Below are positions 28,121 through 44,079 of a stretch of 64,000 nucleotides of DNA, piece by piece. A program made the translations under genes and the position numbers. Numbering within the stretch: position 1 is the first letter of the stretch; each line of letters begins with the position of its first letter. The notes beneath the pieces were generated by a model that worked only from the letters and a program-made list of their open reading frames with translations, ran no database searches and was not told the DNA's origin. Source of the DNA: Synchiropus splendidus (lineage: Eukaryota; Chordata; Actinopteri; Syngnathiformes; Callionymidae); assembly GCF_027744825.2 (NCBI RefSeq), contig NC_071339.1, positions 24,057,501 to 24,121,500 on the forward strand, written 5' to 3'.

Positions 28121-31100
28121 AATGCGGAAAACACGTTTTCAGTCTGAGATAAGGTTGATTCCGGAACGCCAAACATAAGAATGTTGATAACTTTGGAAAA
28201 ACACTTCAGACAACTTAGATTTGATGTGCAACTACGAGAAATACCCTTTCTGCTATAATGGGAGGAGAAAATTTCATGTTCTGAAGTCTCCCTGCAAAGT
28301 TACGGCACAATGCAGAAAATGCGTTTTCAGCCAGAGATTAGGTGGGTTCCAGAACGCCAAACATAAAAATGTTGATAACTTTGGAAAAACACTTCGGACA
28401 GCTTAGATTTGATGTGCAACTACGAGAAAGACCCTGTCTGCTATAGTGGGAGGCGAACATTTCATGTTCTGAAGCTTCCCTGAAATGTATGGCGCAATGC
28501 AGAAAACGCGTTTTCAGCCTGAGATAAGGTTGTTTCTGGAACGCCAAACATAAAAATGGTTTTAACTTTGGAAAAACACTTCAAACAGCTTAGATTTGAT
28601 GTGCAACTACTAGAAAGACCCTTTCTGCTATAGTTGGAGGTGAAAATTTCATGTTCTGAAGTTTCCCTGCAAAGTTATGGCACAATGCAGAAAACACGGT
28701 TTCAGTCTGAGATAAGGTTGATTCCGGAACGCCAAACATAAGAATGTTGATAACTTTGGAAAAACACTTCAGACAACTTAGATTTGATGTGCAACTACGA
28801 GAAATACCCTTTCTGCTATAGTGGGAGGAGAACATTTCATTTTCTGAAGTCTCCCTGCAAAGTTACGGCACAATGCAGAAAACGCGTTTTCAGCCTGAGA
28901 TTAGGTGGGTTCCAGAACGCCAAACATAAAAATGTTGATAACTTTGGAAAAACACTTCAGACAGCTTAGATTTGATGTGCAACTACTAGAAAGACCCTAC
29001 TGCTATAGTGGGAGGTGAAAATTTCATGTTCTGAAGCTTCCCTGCAAAGTTATGGCACAGTGCAGAAAACGCGTTTTCAGCCTGAGATAAGGTGGGTTCC
29101 CGAACGCCAAACATAAAAATGTTGATAACTTTGGAAAAACACTTCAGACAGCTTAGATTTGATGTGCAACTACTAGAAAGACCCTTTCTGCTACAGTGGG
29201 AGGTGAAAATTTCATGTTCTGAAGCATCCCTGCAAAGTTATGCCACAATGCAGGAAACGCGTCTTCAGCCTGAGATAAGGTCGATTCCGGAACGCCAAAC
29301 ATAAAAATATTGATAACTTTGGAAAAACACTTCTGACTGCTTAGATTTGATGTGAAACTACTAGAAAGACCCTTTCTGCTATAGTGGGAGTTGAAAATTT
29401 CATGTTCTGAAGCTTTCCTGCAAAGTTATGGCACAATGCGTAAAACGCGTTTTAAGCCTAAGATAAGGTGGGTTCCAGAAAGCCAAACATAAAAATGTTG
29501 ATAACTTTGGAAAAACACTTCAGACAACTTAGATTTGATGTGCAACTACTAGAAAGACCCTACCTGCTATAGTGGGAGGCGAACATTTCATGTTCTGAAG
29601 CTTCCCTGAAAAGTTAAGGCAAATTGCGTAAGACACGTTTTCAGCCTGAGATAAGGTTGTTTCTGGAACGCCGAACATAAATATGGTGTTAACTTTGGAA
29701 AAACACTTCAAACAGCTTAGATTTGATGTGCAACTACTAGAAAGACCCTTTCTGCTATAGTGGGAGGTGAAAATTTCATGTTCTGAAGCTTCCCTGCAAA
29801 GTTATGGCACAATGCAGAAAACGCGTTTTCAGCCTGAGATAAGGTGGATTCCAGAACGCCAAACATAAAAATTTTGATAACTTTGGAAAAACACTTCAGA
29901 CAGCTTAGATTTTATGTGCTACTACTAGAAAGACCCTATCTGCGATAGGAGGAGGCGAACATTTCATGTTCTGAAGCTTCCCTGAAAAGTTATGGCACAA
30001 TGCAGAAAACGCGTTTTCAGCCTGAGATGAGGTGTGTTCCGGAACGCCAAACATAAAAATGTTGATAACTTTAGAAAACCACTTCAAGACAGCTTAGATT
30101 TGATGTGCAACTACTAGAAAGACCATTTCTGCTATGGTGCGAGGTTAAAATTTCATGTTCTGAAGCTTTCCTGGAAAGTTATGGCAAATTGCGTAAAACG
30201 CATTTTCAGCCTGAGATAAGGTTGTTTCTGGAACGCCAAACATGAAAATGGTGTTTACTTTGGAAAAACACTTCAGACGGCTTACATTTGATGTGCAACT
30301 ACTAGAAAGACCCTTTCTGCTATAGTGGGAGGTAAAAATTTCATGTTCTGAAGCTTTCCTGCAAAGTTATGGCAAAATGCGTAAAACGCGTTTTCAGCCT
30401 GAGATAAGGATGTTTCTGGAACGCCAAACATAAAAATGTTGATAACTTTGGAAAAACACTTCAGACAGCTTAGATTTGATGTGCAACTACTAGAAAGACC
30501 CTTTTTGCTACAGTGGGAGGTGAAAATTTCATGTTCTGAAGCTTCCCTGCAAAGTTATGGCACAATTCAGAAAACGCGTTTTCATCCGGAGATAAGTTCG
30601 CTTCCGAAACGCCAAACATAAAAATGTTGATAACTTTGGAAAAACACTTGAGACAGCTTAGATTTGATGTGCAATTACTAGAAAGACCCTTTCTGCTATA
30701 GTGGGAGGTTAAAATTTCATGTTCTGAAGCTTCCCTGCAAAGTTATGGCACAGTGCGTGAAACGCGTTTTCAGCCTGAGATAAGATTGATTTCAGAACGC
30801 CAAACTTAAAAATGTTGATAGCTTTGGAAAAACACTTCAGACAGCTAAGATTTGATGTGCAACTACGAGAAATACCCTTTCTGCAATAGTGGGAGGCGAA
30901 CATTTCATGTTCTGAAGCTTCCCTGAAAAGTTATGGCACAATGCAGAAAACGCGTTTTCAGCCTGAGATTAGGTGGGTTCCAGAACGCCAAACATAAAAA
31001 TGTTGATAACTTTGGAAAAACACTTCTGACTGCTTAGATTTGATGTGAAACTACTAGAAAGACCCTATCTGCCATAGTGGGAGGCGAACATTTCATGTTC

Positions 31101-34100
31101 TGAAGCTTCCCTGAAAAGTTATGGCACAATGCAGAAAACGCGTTTTCAGCCTGAGATTAGGTGGGTTCCAGAACGCCAAACATAAAAATGTTGATAACTT
31201 TGGAAAAACACTTCAGACTGCTTAGATTTGATGTGCAACTACTAGAAAGACCCTTTCTGCTACAGTGGGAGGTGAAAATTTCATGTTCTGAAGCTTCCCT
31301 GCAAAGTTATGCCACAATGCAGGAAACGCGTTTTCAGCCTGAGATAAGGTCGATTCCGGAACGCCAAACATAAAAATATTGATAACTTTGGAAAAACACT
31401 TCAGACTGCTTAGATTTGATGTGAAACTACTAGAAAAACCCTTTCTGCAAAAGTGGGATGTTAAAATTTCATGTTCTGAAGCTTCCCTGCATAGTTATGG
31501 CAAAATATGTAAGACGCGTTTTCAGGCTGAGATAAGGTGGGTTCCGGAACGCAAAACATAAAAATGTTGATAACTTTGGAAAAACACTTCAGACAGCTTA
31601 GATTTGATGAGCAACTACTAGAAAGACACTTTCTGCTATAGTGGGAGGTGAAAATTTCATGTTCTGAAGCTTCCCTGCAAAGTTATGGCACAATGCAGAA
31701 AACGCGTTTTCAGCCTGAGATAAGGTGGATTCCAGAACGCCAAACATAAGGATGTTGATAACTTTGGAAAAACACTTCAGACAGCTTAGATTTGATGTGC
31801 AACTACTAGAAAGACCCTATCTGCTATAGGAGGAGGCGAACATTTCATGTTCTGAAGCTTCCCTGAAAAGTTATGGCACAATGAAGAAAACGCGTTTTCA
31901 GCCTGAGATTAGGTTGATTCCGGAACGCCAAACATAAAAATGTTGAGAACTTTGGTAAAACACTTCAGACTGCTTAGATTTGATGTGCAACTACTAGAAA
32001 GACCCTTTCTGCTACAGTGGGAGGTGAAAATTTCATGTTCTGAAGCTTCCCTGCAAAGTTATGCCACAATGCAGGAAACGCGTTTTCAGCCTGAGATAAG
32101 GTGGATTCCAGAACGCCAAACATAAAAATGTTGATAACTTTGGAAAAACACTTCAGACAGCTTAGATTTGATGTGCAACTACTAGAAAGACCCTATCTGC
32201 TATAGGAGGAGGCGAACATTTCATGTTCTGAAGCTTCCCTGCAAAGTTATGGCAAAATATGTAAAACGCGTTTTCAGGCTGAGATGAGGTGTGTTCCGGA
32301 ACGCCAAACATAAAAATGTTGATAACTTTAGAAAACCACTTCAAGACAGCTTAGATTTGATGTGCAACTACGAGAAAGACCCTTTCTGCTATAGTGGGAG
32401 GTGAAAATATCATGTTCTGAAGCTTCCCTGCAAAGTTATGGCACAATGCGTAAAACGCGTTTTCAGCCTGAGATGAGGTTGATTTCAGAACACCAAACAT
32501 AAAAATGTTGAGAACTTTGGAAGAACACTTCAGACAGCTAAGATTTGATGAGCAACTATTAGAAAGACCCTTTCTGCTACAGTGGGAAATGAAAATTTCA
32601 TGTTCTGAAGCTTCCCTGCAAAGTTATGCCACAATGCAGGAAACGCGTTTTCAGCCTGAGATAAGGTCGATTCCAGAACGCCAAACATAAAAATGTTGAT
32701 AACTTTGGAAATACACTTCAGACAGCTCAGATTTGATGTGCAACTACGAGAAAGACCCTTTCTGCTATAGTGGGAGGCGAACATTTCATTTTCTGAAGCT
32801 TCCCTGCAAAGTTATGGCACAATGCGTAAAACGCGTTTTCAGCCTGAGATGAGGTTGATTTCAGAACGCCAAACATAAAAATGTTGATAACTCAGGAAAA
32901 ACTCTACAGACAGCTTTGATTTGATGTGCAACTACGAGAAATACCCTTTCTGCTATAGTGGGAGGTGAAAATTTCATGTTCTGAAGCTTCACGGCAAAGT
33001 TATGGCACCATGCGTAAAACGCGTTTACAGCCTGAGATAAGGTCGATTCCGGAATGCCAAACATAAAACTGTTGATAATTTTGGAAAAACACTTCAGACA
33101 GCTTAGATTTGATGTGCAACTACTAGAAAGACCCTTTCTGCCATTGTGGGAGGTGAAAAATTAATGTTCTGAAGCTTCCCTGCAAAGTTATGGCACCATG
33201 CGTAAAAAGCGTTTTCAGCCTGAGATAAAGTCGATTCCGGAACGCCAAACATAAAAATGTAGATAACTTTGGAAAAACACTTCAGACAGCTTACATTCGA
33301 TGTGCAACTACTAGAAAGACCCTTACTGCTATTGCGGGAGATGAAAATTTCATGTTCTGAGGCTTCCCTGCAAAGTTACGGCACAATGCAGAAAACACAT
33401 TTTCAGACTTAGATAAGGTGGGTTCCAGAACGCCAAACATTAAAATGTGGATAACTTTGGAAAAACACTTCAGACAGCATAAATTTGATGTACAACTACT
33501 AGAAAGACCTTTTCTGCTATAGCGCAAGTTTAAAATTTCATGTTCTGAAGCTTCCCTGCAAAGTTATGGCACAATGCAGAAAACGCGTTTTCAGCCTGAG
33601 ATAAGGTCGATTTCGGTACGCCAAACATAAAAATGTTGATAACTTTGGAAAAACACTTCAGACAGCTTAGATTTGATGTGCAACTACTAGAAAGACCATT
33701 TCTGCCATTGTGGGAGGTGAAAATTTCATGTTCTGAAGCTTCCCTGCAAAGTTATGTCACAATGCAGAAAACGCGTTTTCAGCCTGACATAAGGTCAATT
33801 CCGGAACGCCAAACATAAAAATGTTGATAACTTTGGAAAAACACTTCAGACAGCTTAGATTTGATGTGCAACTACTAGAAAGACCATTTCTGCCAATGTG
33901 GGAGGTGAAAATTCGATGTTCTGAAGCTTCCCTGCAAAGTTATGCCACAATGCAGGAAACGCGTTTTCAGCCTGAGAGAAGGTCGATTCCGGAACGCCAA
34001 ACATAAAAATGTTGATAACTTTGGAAAAACTCTTTAGACAGCTTTGATTTGACGTGCAACTACTAGAAAGAGTCTTTCTGCTATAGTGGGAGTTGAAATT

Positions 34101-37100
34101 TCATGTTCTGAAGCTTTCCTGCAAAGTTATGGCACAATGCGTAAAACGCGTTTTCAGCCTCAGATAAGGTTGATTCCGGAACGCCAAACTTAAAAATGTT
34201 GATTACTTTGGAAAAACACTTCAAACAGCTTAGATTTGATGTGCAACTACTAGAAAGACCCTTTCTGATATAGTGGGTGGTAAATATTCGATGATCTGAA
34301 GCTTCCCTGCAAAGTTATGCGACAATGCAGGAAACGCGTTTTCAGCCTGAGATAAGGTCGATTCCGGAACGCCAAACATAAAAGTGTTGATAACTTTGAA
34401 AAGACACTTCAGACAGCTTAGATTTGATGTGCAACTACTAGAAAGACCCTTTCTACTATAGCGGGAGGTTGAAAATTTCATGTTATGAGGTTTCCCTTCA
34501 AAGTTACGGCACAATGCAGAAAACACGTCTTCAGCCTGAGATAAGATAGATTCTGGTACGCCAAACATAAAAATGTTGATAACTTTGGAAAAACACTTCG
34601 TACTGCTTAGATTTGATGTGCAACTACTAGAAAGACCCTTTCTGCTATAGTGGGAGGTGAAAATGTCATGTTCTGAAGCTTCCCTGCAAAGTTATGGCAC
34701 AATTCAGAAAACGCGTTTTCAGCCTGAGAAAAGGTCGATTTCAGAACGGCAAACATAAAAATGTTGATAACTTTGGAAAAACACTTCAGACAGCTTAGAT
34801 TTGATGTGCAACTACTAGAAAGACCCTTTCTGCTATAATGGGAGGTGAAAATTTAATGTTCTGAAGCTTCCCTGCAAAGTTGTGGCACAATGCAGAAAAC
34901 ACATTTTCAGCCTGAGATAAGGTCGATTCCAGAACGCCAAAAATAAAAATGTTGTTAACTTTGGAAAAACACTTCAGACAGCTTAGATTTGATCTGCAAC
35001 TACTACAAAGACCCTTTCTGTTATAGTGGGTGGTGAAAATTTCATGTGCTGAAGCTTTATGCAAAGTTATGGCACAATGCGTAAAACGCGTTTTCAGCCT
35101 GAGATAAGGTCGATTCCGGAACGCCAAACATAAAAATGTTGATAACTTTGTAAAAACACTTCAGACAGCTTAGATTTGATGTGCAACTACAAGACAGACC
35201 CTTTCTGCAACAGTGGGAGGTAAAAATTTCATGTTCTGAACCTTCCCTTAGAATACATGGCACAAAGCAGAAAATGCGTTTTCAGCCTGAGATAAGGTGG
35301 GTTCCAGAACGCCAAACATAAAAATGTTGACAAATTTGGAAAAACACTTCAGACAGCTTAGATTTGATGTGCAACTACTAGAAAGACCCTTTCTGATATA
35401 GTGGGTGGCGAACATTCGATGTGCTGAAGCTTCCCTGGAAAGTTATGGCACAATGCAGAAAACGCATCTTCAGCCTGAGATAAGGTGGGTTCCAGAACGC
35501 CAAACATAAAAATGTTGATGACTTTGCAAAAACACTTCAGACAGCTTAGATTTGATGTGCAACTACTAGAAAGACCCTTTCTGATATAGTGGGTGGCAAA
35601 CATTCGATGTTCTGAAGCTTCCCTGGAAAGTTATGGCACAATGCAGAAAATGCGTGTTCAGCCTGAGATAAGCTCGATTCCGTAACGCTAAACATAAAAA
35701 TGTTGAGAACTTTGTAAAAACACTTCAGACAGCTTAGATTTGATGTGCAACTATTAGAAAGACCCTAAATGCTATTGTGGGAGGTGAAAATGTCATGTTC
35801 TGATGCATCCCTGCAAAGTTATGGCACAATGCAGAAAAAGCGTTTTCAGCCTGAGATAAGGTGGGTTCCGGAACGCCAAACATAAAAATGTTGACAACTT
35901 TGGAAAAACATTTCAGACAGCTTAGATTTGATGTGCAACTACTAGAAAGACCCTTTCTGCTATAGTGGGAGCTGAAAATTTCATGTTCTGAGGCTTCCCT
36001 GCAAAGTTATGGTACAATGCAGAAAACGCGTTTTCAGCCTGAGATGAGGTCGATTCCGGAACGCCAAACATAAAAATGTTGTTAACTTTGGAAAAACACG
36101 TCAGACAGCTTAGATTTGACTTGCAACTACTAGAAAGACCCTTTCTGCTATTGTGGGAGGTGAAAATTTTATGTTCTGAAGCTTCCCTGCAAAGTTATGG
36201 CACAATGCAGAAAACGCGTTTTCAGCCTGAGATAAGGTCGATTCCGGAACGCCAAACATAAAAATGTTGATAACTTTCGAAAAAAACTTCAGACAGGTTA
36301 GATATCAGGTGCAACTACTAGAAAGACCCTTTCTACTATACTGGGAGGTGAAAATTTCATATTCTGAAGCTTTATGCAAAGTTATGGCACAATGCGTAAA
36401 ACGCGTTTTCAGCCTGAGATAAGGTGGTTCCCGGAACGCCAAACATAAATATCTTGATATCTTTGGAAAAACACTTCAGACAGCTTAGATTTGATGTGGA
36501 ACTACTAGAAAGACCCTTTCTGTTATAGTGGGATGTGAAAATTTCATGTTCTGAAGCTTCCCAGCAAATTAATGGCGCAATGCAGAAAACGCGTTTTCAG
36601 CCAGAGATTAGGTCGATTCCGGAACGCCAAACATAAAAATGTTGATGACTTTGTAAAAACACTTCAGACAGCATACATTTGATGTGCAACTACTAAAAAG
36701 GCCCTTTCTGCTATAGGGGGAGGTGAACATTTCATGTTCTGAAGCTTCCCTGCAAAGTTATGGAACAATGCAGAAAACGCGTTTTCAGCCTGAGATAAGG
36801 TCGATTCCGGAATGCCAAACATAAAAATGTTGATAACTTTCGAAAAAACACTTCAGACAGCTTAGATTTGAAGTGTAACTACTAGAAATACCCTTTCTGC
36901 TATAGTGGGATGTGAAATTTTTATGTTCTGAAGCTTCCTTGCAAAGTTATGGCACAATGCGTAAAACGAGTTTTCAGCCTGACGTAAGGTCGATTCCGGA
37001 ATGGGAAACATAAAAAAGTTGATAACTTTGTAAAAACACTTCAGACAGCTTAGATTTGATGTGCAACTACTAGAAAGACCCTTTCTACTATAGCGGCAGG

Positions 37101-39479
37101 TGAAATTTTCATGTTCTGAGGCTTCCCTGCAAAGTTATGGCACAATGCAAAAAACACGTTTTCAGACTGAGATAAGGTGGGTTCCAGAACGCCAAACATA
37201 AAAATGTTGATAACTTTGGAAAAACATTTCAGACAGCTTAGATTTGATCTGCAACTACTAGAAAAACCCTTTCTGCTATAGTGGGAGGTGAACATTTCAT
37301 GTTCTGAAGCTTCCCTGAGAAGTTATGGCACAATGCGTAAAACGCGTTTTCAGGCTGAGATAAGGTCGATTCCGGAACGCCAGACATTAAAATGTTGATA
37401 ACTTTCGGAAAACATTTCAGACAGCTTAGATTTGATGTGCAACTACTAGAAAGACAATTTCTGCTATAGTGGTAGGTGAAACTTTTGAGTTCTGAAGCTT
37501 TCCTTCAAAGTTATGGCACAATGCAGAAAACGCGTTTTCAGCCTGAGATAAGATGTTTTCCGGAACGCCAAACATAAAAATGTTGATAACTTTGGAAAAA
37601 CACATCAGGCAGCTTATATTTGATGTGCAACTACTCGAAAGACCCTTTCTGCTATAGTGGGAGGTGAAACGTTCATGTTCTGAAGCTTTCCTTCAAAGTT
37701 ATGGCACAATGCAGAAAATGCGTTTTCAGCCTGAGATAAGGTGGGTTCCGGAACGCCAAACATAAAAATGTTGATAACTTTGGAAAAACACTTGAGACAG
37801 CTTGGATTTGATGTGCAGCTACTACAAGGACCCTGTCTGTTATAGTGGGAGTTGAAAATTTCATGTTCTTAAGCTTCCCTGCAAAGTTGAGGAACAATGC
37901 AGAAAACGCGTTTTCAGCCTGAGATAAGGTGGGTTCCGAAACGTCAAACATAAAAATGTTGATAACTTTGGAACAACAGTTCAGACAGCTTAGATTTGAT
38001 GTGCAACTACTAGAAAGACCCTTTCTGCTATTGCGGGAGGTGAAAATTTCATGTTCTAAAGGTTCCCTGCAAAGTTATGGCACAATGCGTAAAATGCGTT
38101 TTAAGCCTGAGATAAGGTCGATTCCGGAACGCCAAACATAAAAATGTTGATAACTTTGGAAAAACACTTCAGACAGCTTAGATTTGATGTGCAACGACTA
38201 GAAAGACCCTTTCTGCTATAGTGGGATGTCAAAATTTCATGTTCTAAAGGTTCCCTGCAAAGTTATGGCACAATGCAGAAAACACGTTTTCAGTCTGAGA
38301 TAAGGTCGATTCCAGAAAGCCAAACATAAAAATGTTGATAACTTTGGAAAAACACTTCAGACAGCTTAGATTTGATGTGCAACTGCTGGAAAGAGCCTTT
38401 CTGCTATAGTGGAAGTTCAAATTTCATGTTCTGAAGCTTCCCTGCAAAGTTATGGCACATTACAGAAAACGCGTTTTCATCCTGAGATAAGGTCGATTCC
38501 GGAAAGCCAAACATTAAAATGTTGATAACTTTGGAAAAACACTTAAGACAGCTTAGATTTGATGTGCAACTGCTGGAAAGAGCCTTTCTGCTATAGTGGA
38601 AGTTGAAAATTTCATGTTCTGAAGCTTCCCTGCAAAGTTATGGCACAAGACAGAAAACGCGTTTTTAGCCTGAGATAAGGTCGATTCCGGAACGCCAAAC
38701 ATAAAAATGTTGATAACTCAGGAAAAACTCTACAGACAGCTTAGATTTGATGTGCAACTACTAGAAATACCCTTTCTACTGAAGTGGGAGGTGAAAATTT
38801 CATGTTCTAAAGGTTCCCTGCAAAGTTATGGCACAATGCAGAAAACGATTTTTCATCCTGAGATAAGGTCGATTCCGGAAGGCCAAACATAAAAATGTTG
38901 ATAACTTTGGAAAAACACTTCAGACAGCTTAGATTTGATGTGCAACTGCTGGAAAGAGCCTTTCTGCTATAGTGGAAGATGAAAATTTCATGTTCTGAAG
39001 CTTCCCTGCAAAGTTATGGCACAATGCAGAAAACGCGTTTTCAGCCTGAGAAAAGGTCGGTTCCGGAACGCCAAACATAAGAATGTTGATAACTTTGGAA
39101 AAACACTTCAAACAGCTTAGATTTGATGTGCAACTACTAGAAAGACCCTTTCTGCTATAGTGGGAGGTGAAATTTTCATGTTCTGAAGCTTCCCTGCAAA
39201 GTTATGGCAAAATGCGTAAAACCCGTTTTAAGCCTGAGATAAGGTCGATTCCGGAACGCCAAACATAAAAATGTTGATAACTTTGGAAAAACACTTCAGA
39301 CAGCTTAGATTTGATGTGCAACTACTAGAAAGACCCTTTCTGCTATAGTCGGAGGTGAAATTTTCATGTTCTGAAGGTTCCCTGCAAAGTTATGGCACAA
39401 TGCGTAAAACGCGATTTCAGCCTGAGATAATGTGAGTTCCAGAACGCCAAACATAAAAATGTTGATAACTTTGGAAAAA

Positions 39480-40400
39480 CAATTCAGACAGCTTAGATTT
39501 GATGTGCAACAACGAGAAATAACGTTTCTGCTATAATGGGGCGTGAAATTTACATGTTCTGAAGTTTTATGCAAAGTTATGGCACAATGCGTAAAACACG
39601 TTTTCAGCCTGAGATAAGGTCGATTCCGGAACGCCAAACATAAAAATGTTGATAACTTATGAAAAACACTTCAGAGAGCTTAGATTTGATGTGCAACTAC
39701 TAGAAAGAACGTTTCTGCTATAGTGGGAGGTGAAAATTTCATGTTCTAAAGCTTCCCTGCATAGTTATGGCACAATGCGTAAAACGCGTTTTCAGCCTAG
39801 GATAAGGTTGATTCCGGAACGCCAAACATAAAAATGTTGATAACTTTGGAAAAACACTTCAGACAGCTTAGGTTTGATGTACAACGACTAGAAAGACCCT
39901 GTCTCCTGTAGTGGGAGGTGAAAATTTCATGTTCTGAAGCTTTATGCAAAGTTATGGCACAATGTGTAAAACACGTTTTCAGCCTGAGATAAGGTCGATT
40001 CCGGAACGGCAAACATAAAAATGGTGATAACTTTGGAAAAACACTTCAGACAGCTGAGATTTGATGTGCAACTACTAGAAAGATCCATTCTGATATAGTG
40101 GGAAGTGAAAAGTCCATGTTCTGAAGCTTCCCTGCAAAGTTATGGCACAATGCAGAAAACACGTTTTCAGCCTGAGATAAGGTGGGTTCCGGAACGCCAA
40201 ACATAAAAGTCTTGATAACTTTGGAAAAACACTTCAGACAGCTTAGATTTGAAATGCAATTACTAGAAAGACAATTTCTGCTACAGTGGGAGGTTAAAAT
40301 TTCATGTTCTGAAGCTTCCCTGCAAAGTTTTGGCACAATGCAGAAAACCCGTTTTCAGCCTGAGATAAGGTTGGTTCCGGAACGCCAAACATAAAAAGGA
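39480..40400 (+). repeat. Satellite block, copy 1 of a 59-monomer-offset duplication
   Basis: About five monomers match 50566-51486 at an offset of 11086 bases (59 x 188 minus 6). Shared variants are AATAACGTTTCTGC, a shortened GAAGTTTTATGC, TTCAGAGAGC, GAAAAGTCCATGTTC and CATAAAAGTC or CACAAAAGTC. Part of the same segment (39305-39640) also matches 42873-43208 at 3568 bases. Confidence 0.8.
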
Positions 40401-43400
40401 TGATAACTTTGGAAAAACACTTCAGACAGCTTAGATTTGATGTGCAACGACTAGAAAGACCCTTTCTGCTATAGTGGGAGGAGAAAATTTCATGTTCTTA
40501 AGCTTCCCTGCATAGTTATGGCACAATGCAGAAAACGCGTTTTCAGTCTGAGATAACATGGGTTCAGAAACTCCAAACATAAAAATGTTGATAACTTAGG
40601 AAAAACACTTCAGACAGCTTTGATTTGATGTGCAACTGCTAGAAAGACCATTTCTGCTCTCGTGGGAGGTGAAAATTTCATGTTCTGAAGCTTCCCTGCA
40701 AAGTTATGGCACAATGCAGAAAACGCCTTTTCAGCCTGAGATAAGGTGGGTTCCGGAACGCCAAACTTAAAAATGTTGATAACTTTGGAAAAACATTTCA
40801 GACAGCTTAGATTTGATCTGCAACTACTAGAAAGTCTCTTTCTGCTATTGTGGGAGGTGAAAATTTCATGTTCTGAAGCTTTATGCAAAGTTATGGCACA
40901 ATGCGTAAAACGCGTTTTCAGCCTGAGATAAGGTCGATTCCGGAAGGCCAAACATAAAAATGGTGATAACTTTGGAAAAACACTTCAGACAGCTTAGATT
41001 TGATGTGCAACGACTAGAGAGTCCCATTCTCTTATAGTGGGAGGTGAAAATTTCATGTTCTGAAGCTTCCCTGCAAAGTTATGGCATAATGCAGAAAACG
41101 AGTTTTCAGCCTGAGATAAGGGCGATTCTCGAACGCCAAACATAAAAATGGTGATAACTTTGGAAAAACAATTCAGACAGCTTAAGTTTGATGTGCAACT
41201 ACTAGAAAGACCCTTTCTGCTATAGTGGGAGGTGAAAGTTTCATGTTCTGAAGCTTCCCTGCAAAGTTATTGCACAATGCAGAAAACGCGATTTCAAACT
41301 GAGATTAGGTCGATTCCGGAACGCCAAACATAAAAATGTTGATAACTTTGGAAAAACACTTAAGGCAGGTTAGATTTGATGTGCAACTACGAGAAAGACC
41401 CTTTCTGCTATAGTGGGGGGTGAAATTGTCATGTTCTGAAGCTTCCCTGCAAAGTTATGGCACAATGCAGACAACGCGTTTTCAGTCTGAGATAAGGTCG
41501 ATTCCGGAACGCCAAACATAAAAATGTTGATAACTTTAACAAAACACTTCAGACAGCTTAGATTTGATGTGCAACTACGAGAAAGACCGTTTCTGCTATA
41601 GTGGGTGGTGAAATTTTCATGTTCTGAAGCCTCCCCGCAAAGTTATGGCAAAATGCGTAAAACGCGTTTTCATCCTGAGATAAGGTCGATTCCGGAACGC
41701 CAAACATAAAAATGTTGATAACTTAGGAAAAACACTTCAGACAGCTTAGATTTGATGTGCAACTACTAGAAAGACCCTTTCTGCTATAGTGGGTGGTGAA
41801 ATTTTCATGTTCTGAAGCTTCCCTGCATAGTTATGGCACAATGCGTAAAACGCGTTTTCAGCCTAGGATAAGGTTGATTCCGGAACGCCAAACATAAAAA
41901 TGTTGATAACTTTGGAAAACCAATTCAGACAGCTTAGATTTGATGTGCAACTACGAGAAATATCCTTTCTGAAATAGTGGGAGGTGAAAATTTCATGTTC
42001 TGAAGCTTCCCTGCAAAGTTATGGCACAATCCAGAAAACGCGTTTTCAGCCTGAGATAAGGTCAATTACGGAACGCCAAACATAAAATTGGTGATAACTT
42101 TGGAAAAACAATTCAGACAGCTTAAATTTGATGTGCAACTACGAGAAAGACCCTTTCTGAAATAGTGGGAGGTAATAATTTCATGTTCTGAAGCTTCCCT
42201 GCAAAGTAATGGGACAATGCGAAAAATGCGTTTTCAGCCTGAGATAAGGTCAATTACGGAACGCCAAACATAAAAATGGTGATAACTTCGGATAAACAAT
42301 TGAGACAGCTTACATTTGATGTGCAACTACGAGAAAGACCGTTTCTGCTATAGTGGGAGGTGAAATTTTCATGTTCTGAAGCTTCTCTGCAAAGTAATGG
42401 GACAATGCGAAAAACGCGTTTTCAGCCTGAGATAAGGTCGATTCCGAAACGCCAAACATAAAAAAGTTGATAACTTGTGAAAAACACTTCAGACAGCTTA
42501 GATTTGATGTGCAACTACGAGAAAGACCGTTTCTGCTATAGTGGGAGGTGAAATTTTCATGTTCTGAAGCATCCCTGCAAAGTTATGGCACAATGCAGAA
42601 AACGCGTTTTCAGCCTGAGATAAGGTCAATTACGGAACGCCAAACATAAAAATGGTGATAACTTTGGAAAAACAATTCAGACAGCTTAAATTTGATGTGC
42701 AACTACTAGAAAGACCCTTTCTGATATAGTGGGTGGTGAAAATTTCATGTTCTGAAGTTTGCCTGCAAAGTTATGGCACAAAGCAGAAAACGCGTTTTCA
42801 GCCTGAGATAAGGTGGGTTCCGGAACGGCAGAAAAAAAATGTTGATAACTTTGGAAAAACACTGCAGACAGCTTAGATTTGATGTGCAACTACTAGAAAG
42901 ACCCGTTCTGCTATAGTCGGAGGTGAAATTTTCATGTTCTGAAGGTTCCCTGCAAAGTTATGGCACAAAGCGTAAAACGCGATTTCAGCCTGAGATAATG
43001 TGAGTTCCAGAACGCCAAACATAAAAATGTTGATAACTTTGGAAAAACAATTCAGACAGCTTAGATTTGATGTGCAACAACGAGAAATAACGTTTCTGCT
43101 ATAATGGGGCGTGAAATTTACATGTTCTGAAGTTTTATGCAAAGTTATGGCACAATGCGTAAAACGCGTTTTCAGCCTGAGACAAGGTCGATTCCGGAAC
43201 GCCAAACATAAAAATGTTGATAACTTATGAAAAACACTTCAGACAGCTTAGGTTTGATGTACAACGACTAGAAAGACCCTTTCTCCTGTAGTGGGAGGTG
43301 AAAATTTCATGTTCTGGAGCTTTATGCAAAGTTATGGCACAATGTGTAAAACACGTTTTCAGCCTGAGATAAGGTCGATTCCGAAACGCCAAACATAAAA

Positions 43401-44079
43401 ATGGTGATAACTTTGGAAAAACACTTCAGACAGCTTAGATTTGATGTGCAACTACTAGAAAGATCCATTCTGATATAGTGGGAAGTGAAAAGTCCATGTT
43501 CTGAAGCTTCCCTGCAAAGTTATGGCACAATGCAGAAAACACGTTTTCAGCCTGAGATAAGGTGGGTTCCGGAACGCCAAACATAAAAGTCTTGATAACT
43601 TTGGAAAAACACTTCAGACAGCTTAGATTAGATGTGCAACTGCTAGAAAGACCATTTCTGCTCTGGTGGGAGGTGAAAATTTCATGTTCTGAAGCTTCCC
43701 TGCAAAGTTATGGCACAATGCAGAAAACGCGTTTTCAGCCTGAGATAAGGTGGGTTCCGGAACGCCAACCATAAAAATGTTGATAACTTTGGAAAAACAT
43801 TTCAGACAGCTTAGATTTGATCTGCAACTACTAGAAAGTCTCTTTCTGCTATTGTGGGAGGTGAAAATTTCTTGTTCTGAAGCTTTATGCAAAGTTATGG
43901 CACAATGCGTAAAACGCGTTTTCAGCCTGAGATAAGGTCGATTCCGGAAGGCCAAACATAAAAATGGTGATAACTTTGGAAAAACACTTAAGGCAGGTTA
44001 GATTTTATGTGCAACTACGAGAAAGACCCTTTCTGCTATAGTGGGGGGTGAAATTGTCATGTTCTGAAGCTTCCCTGCA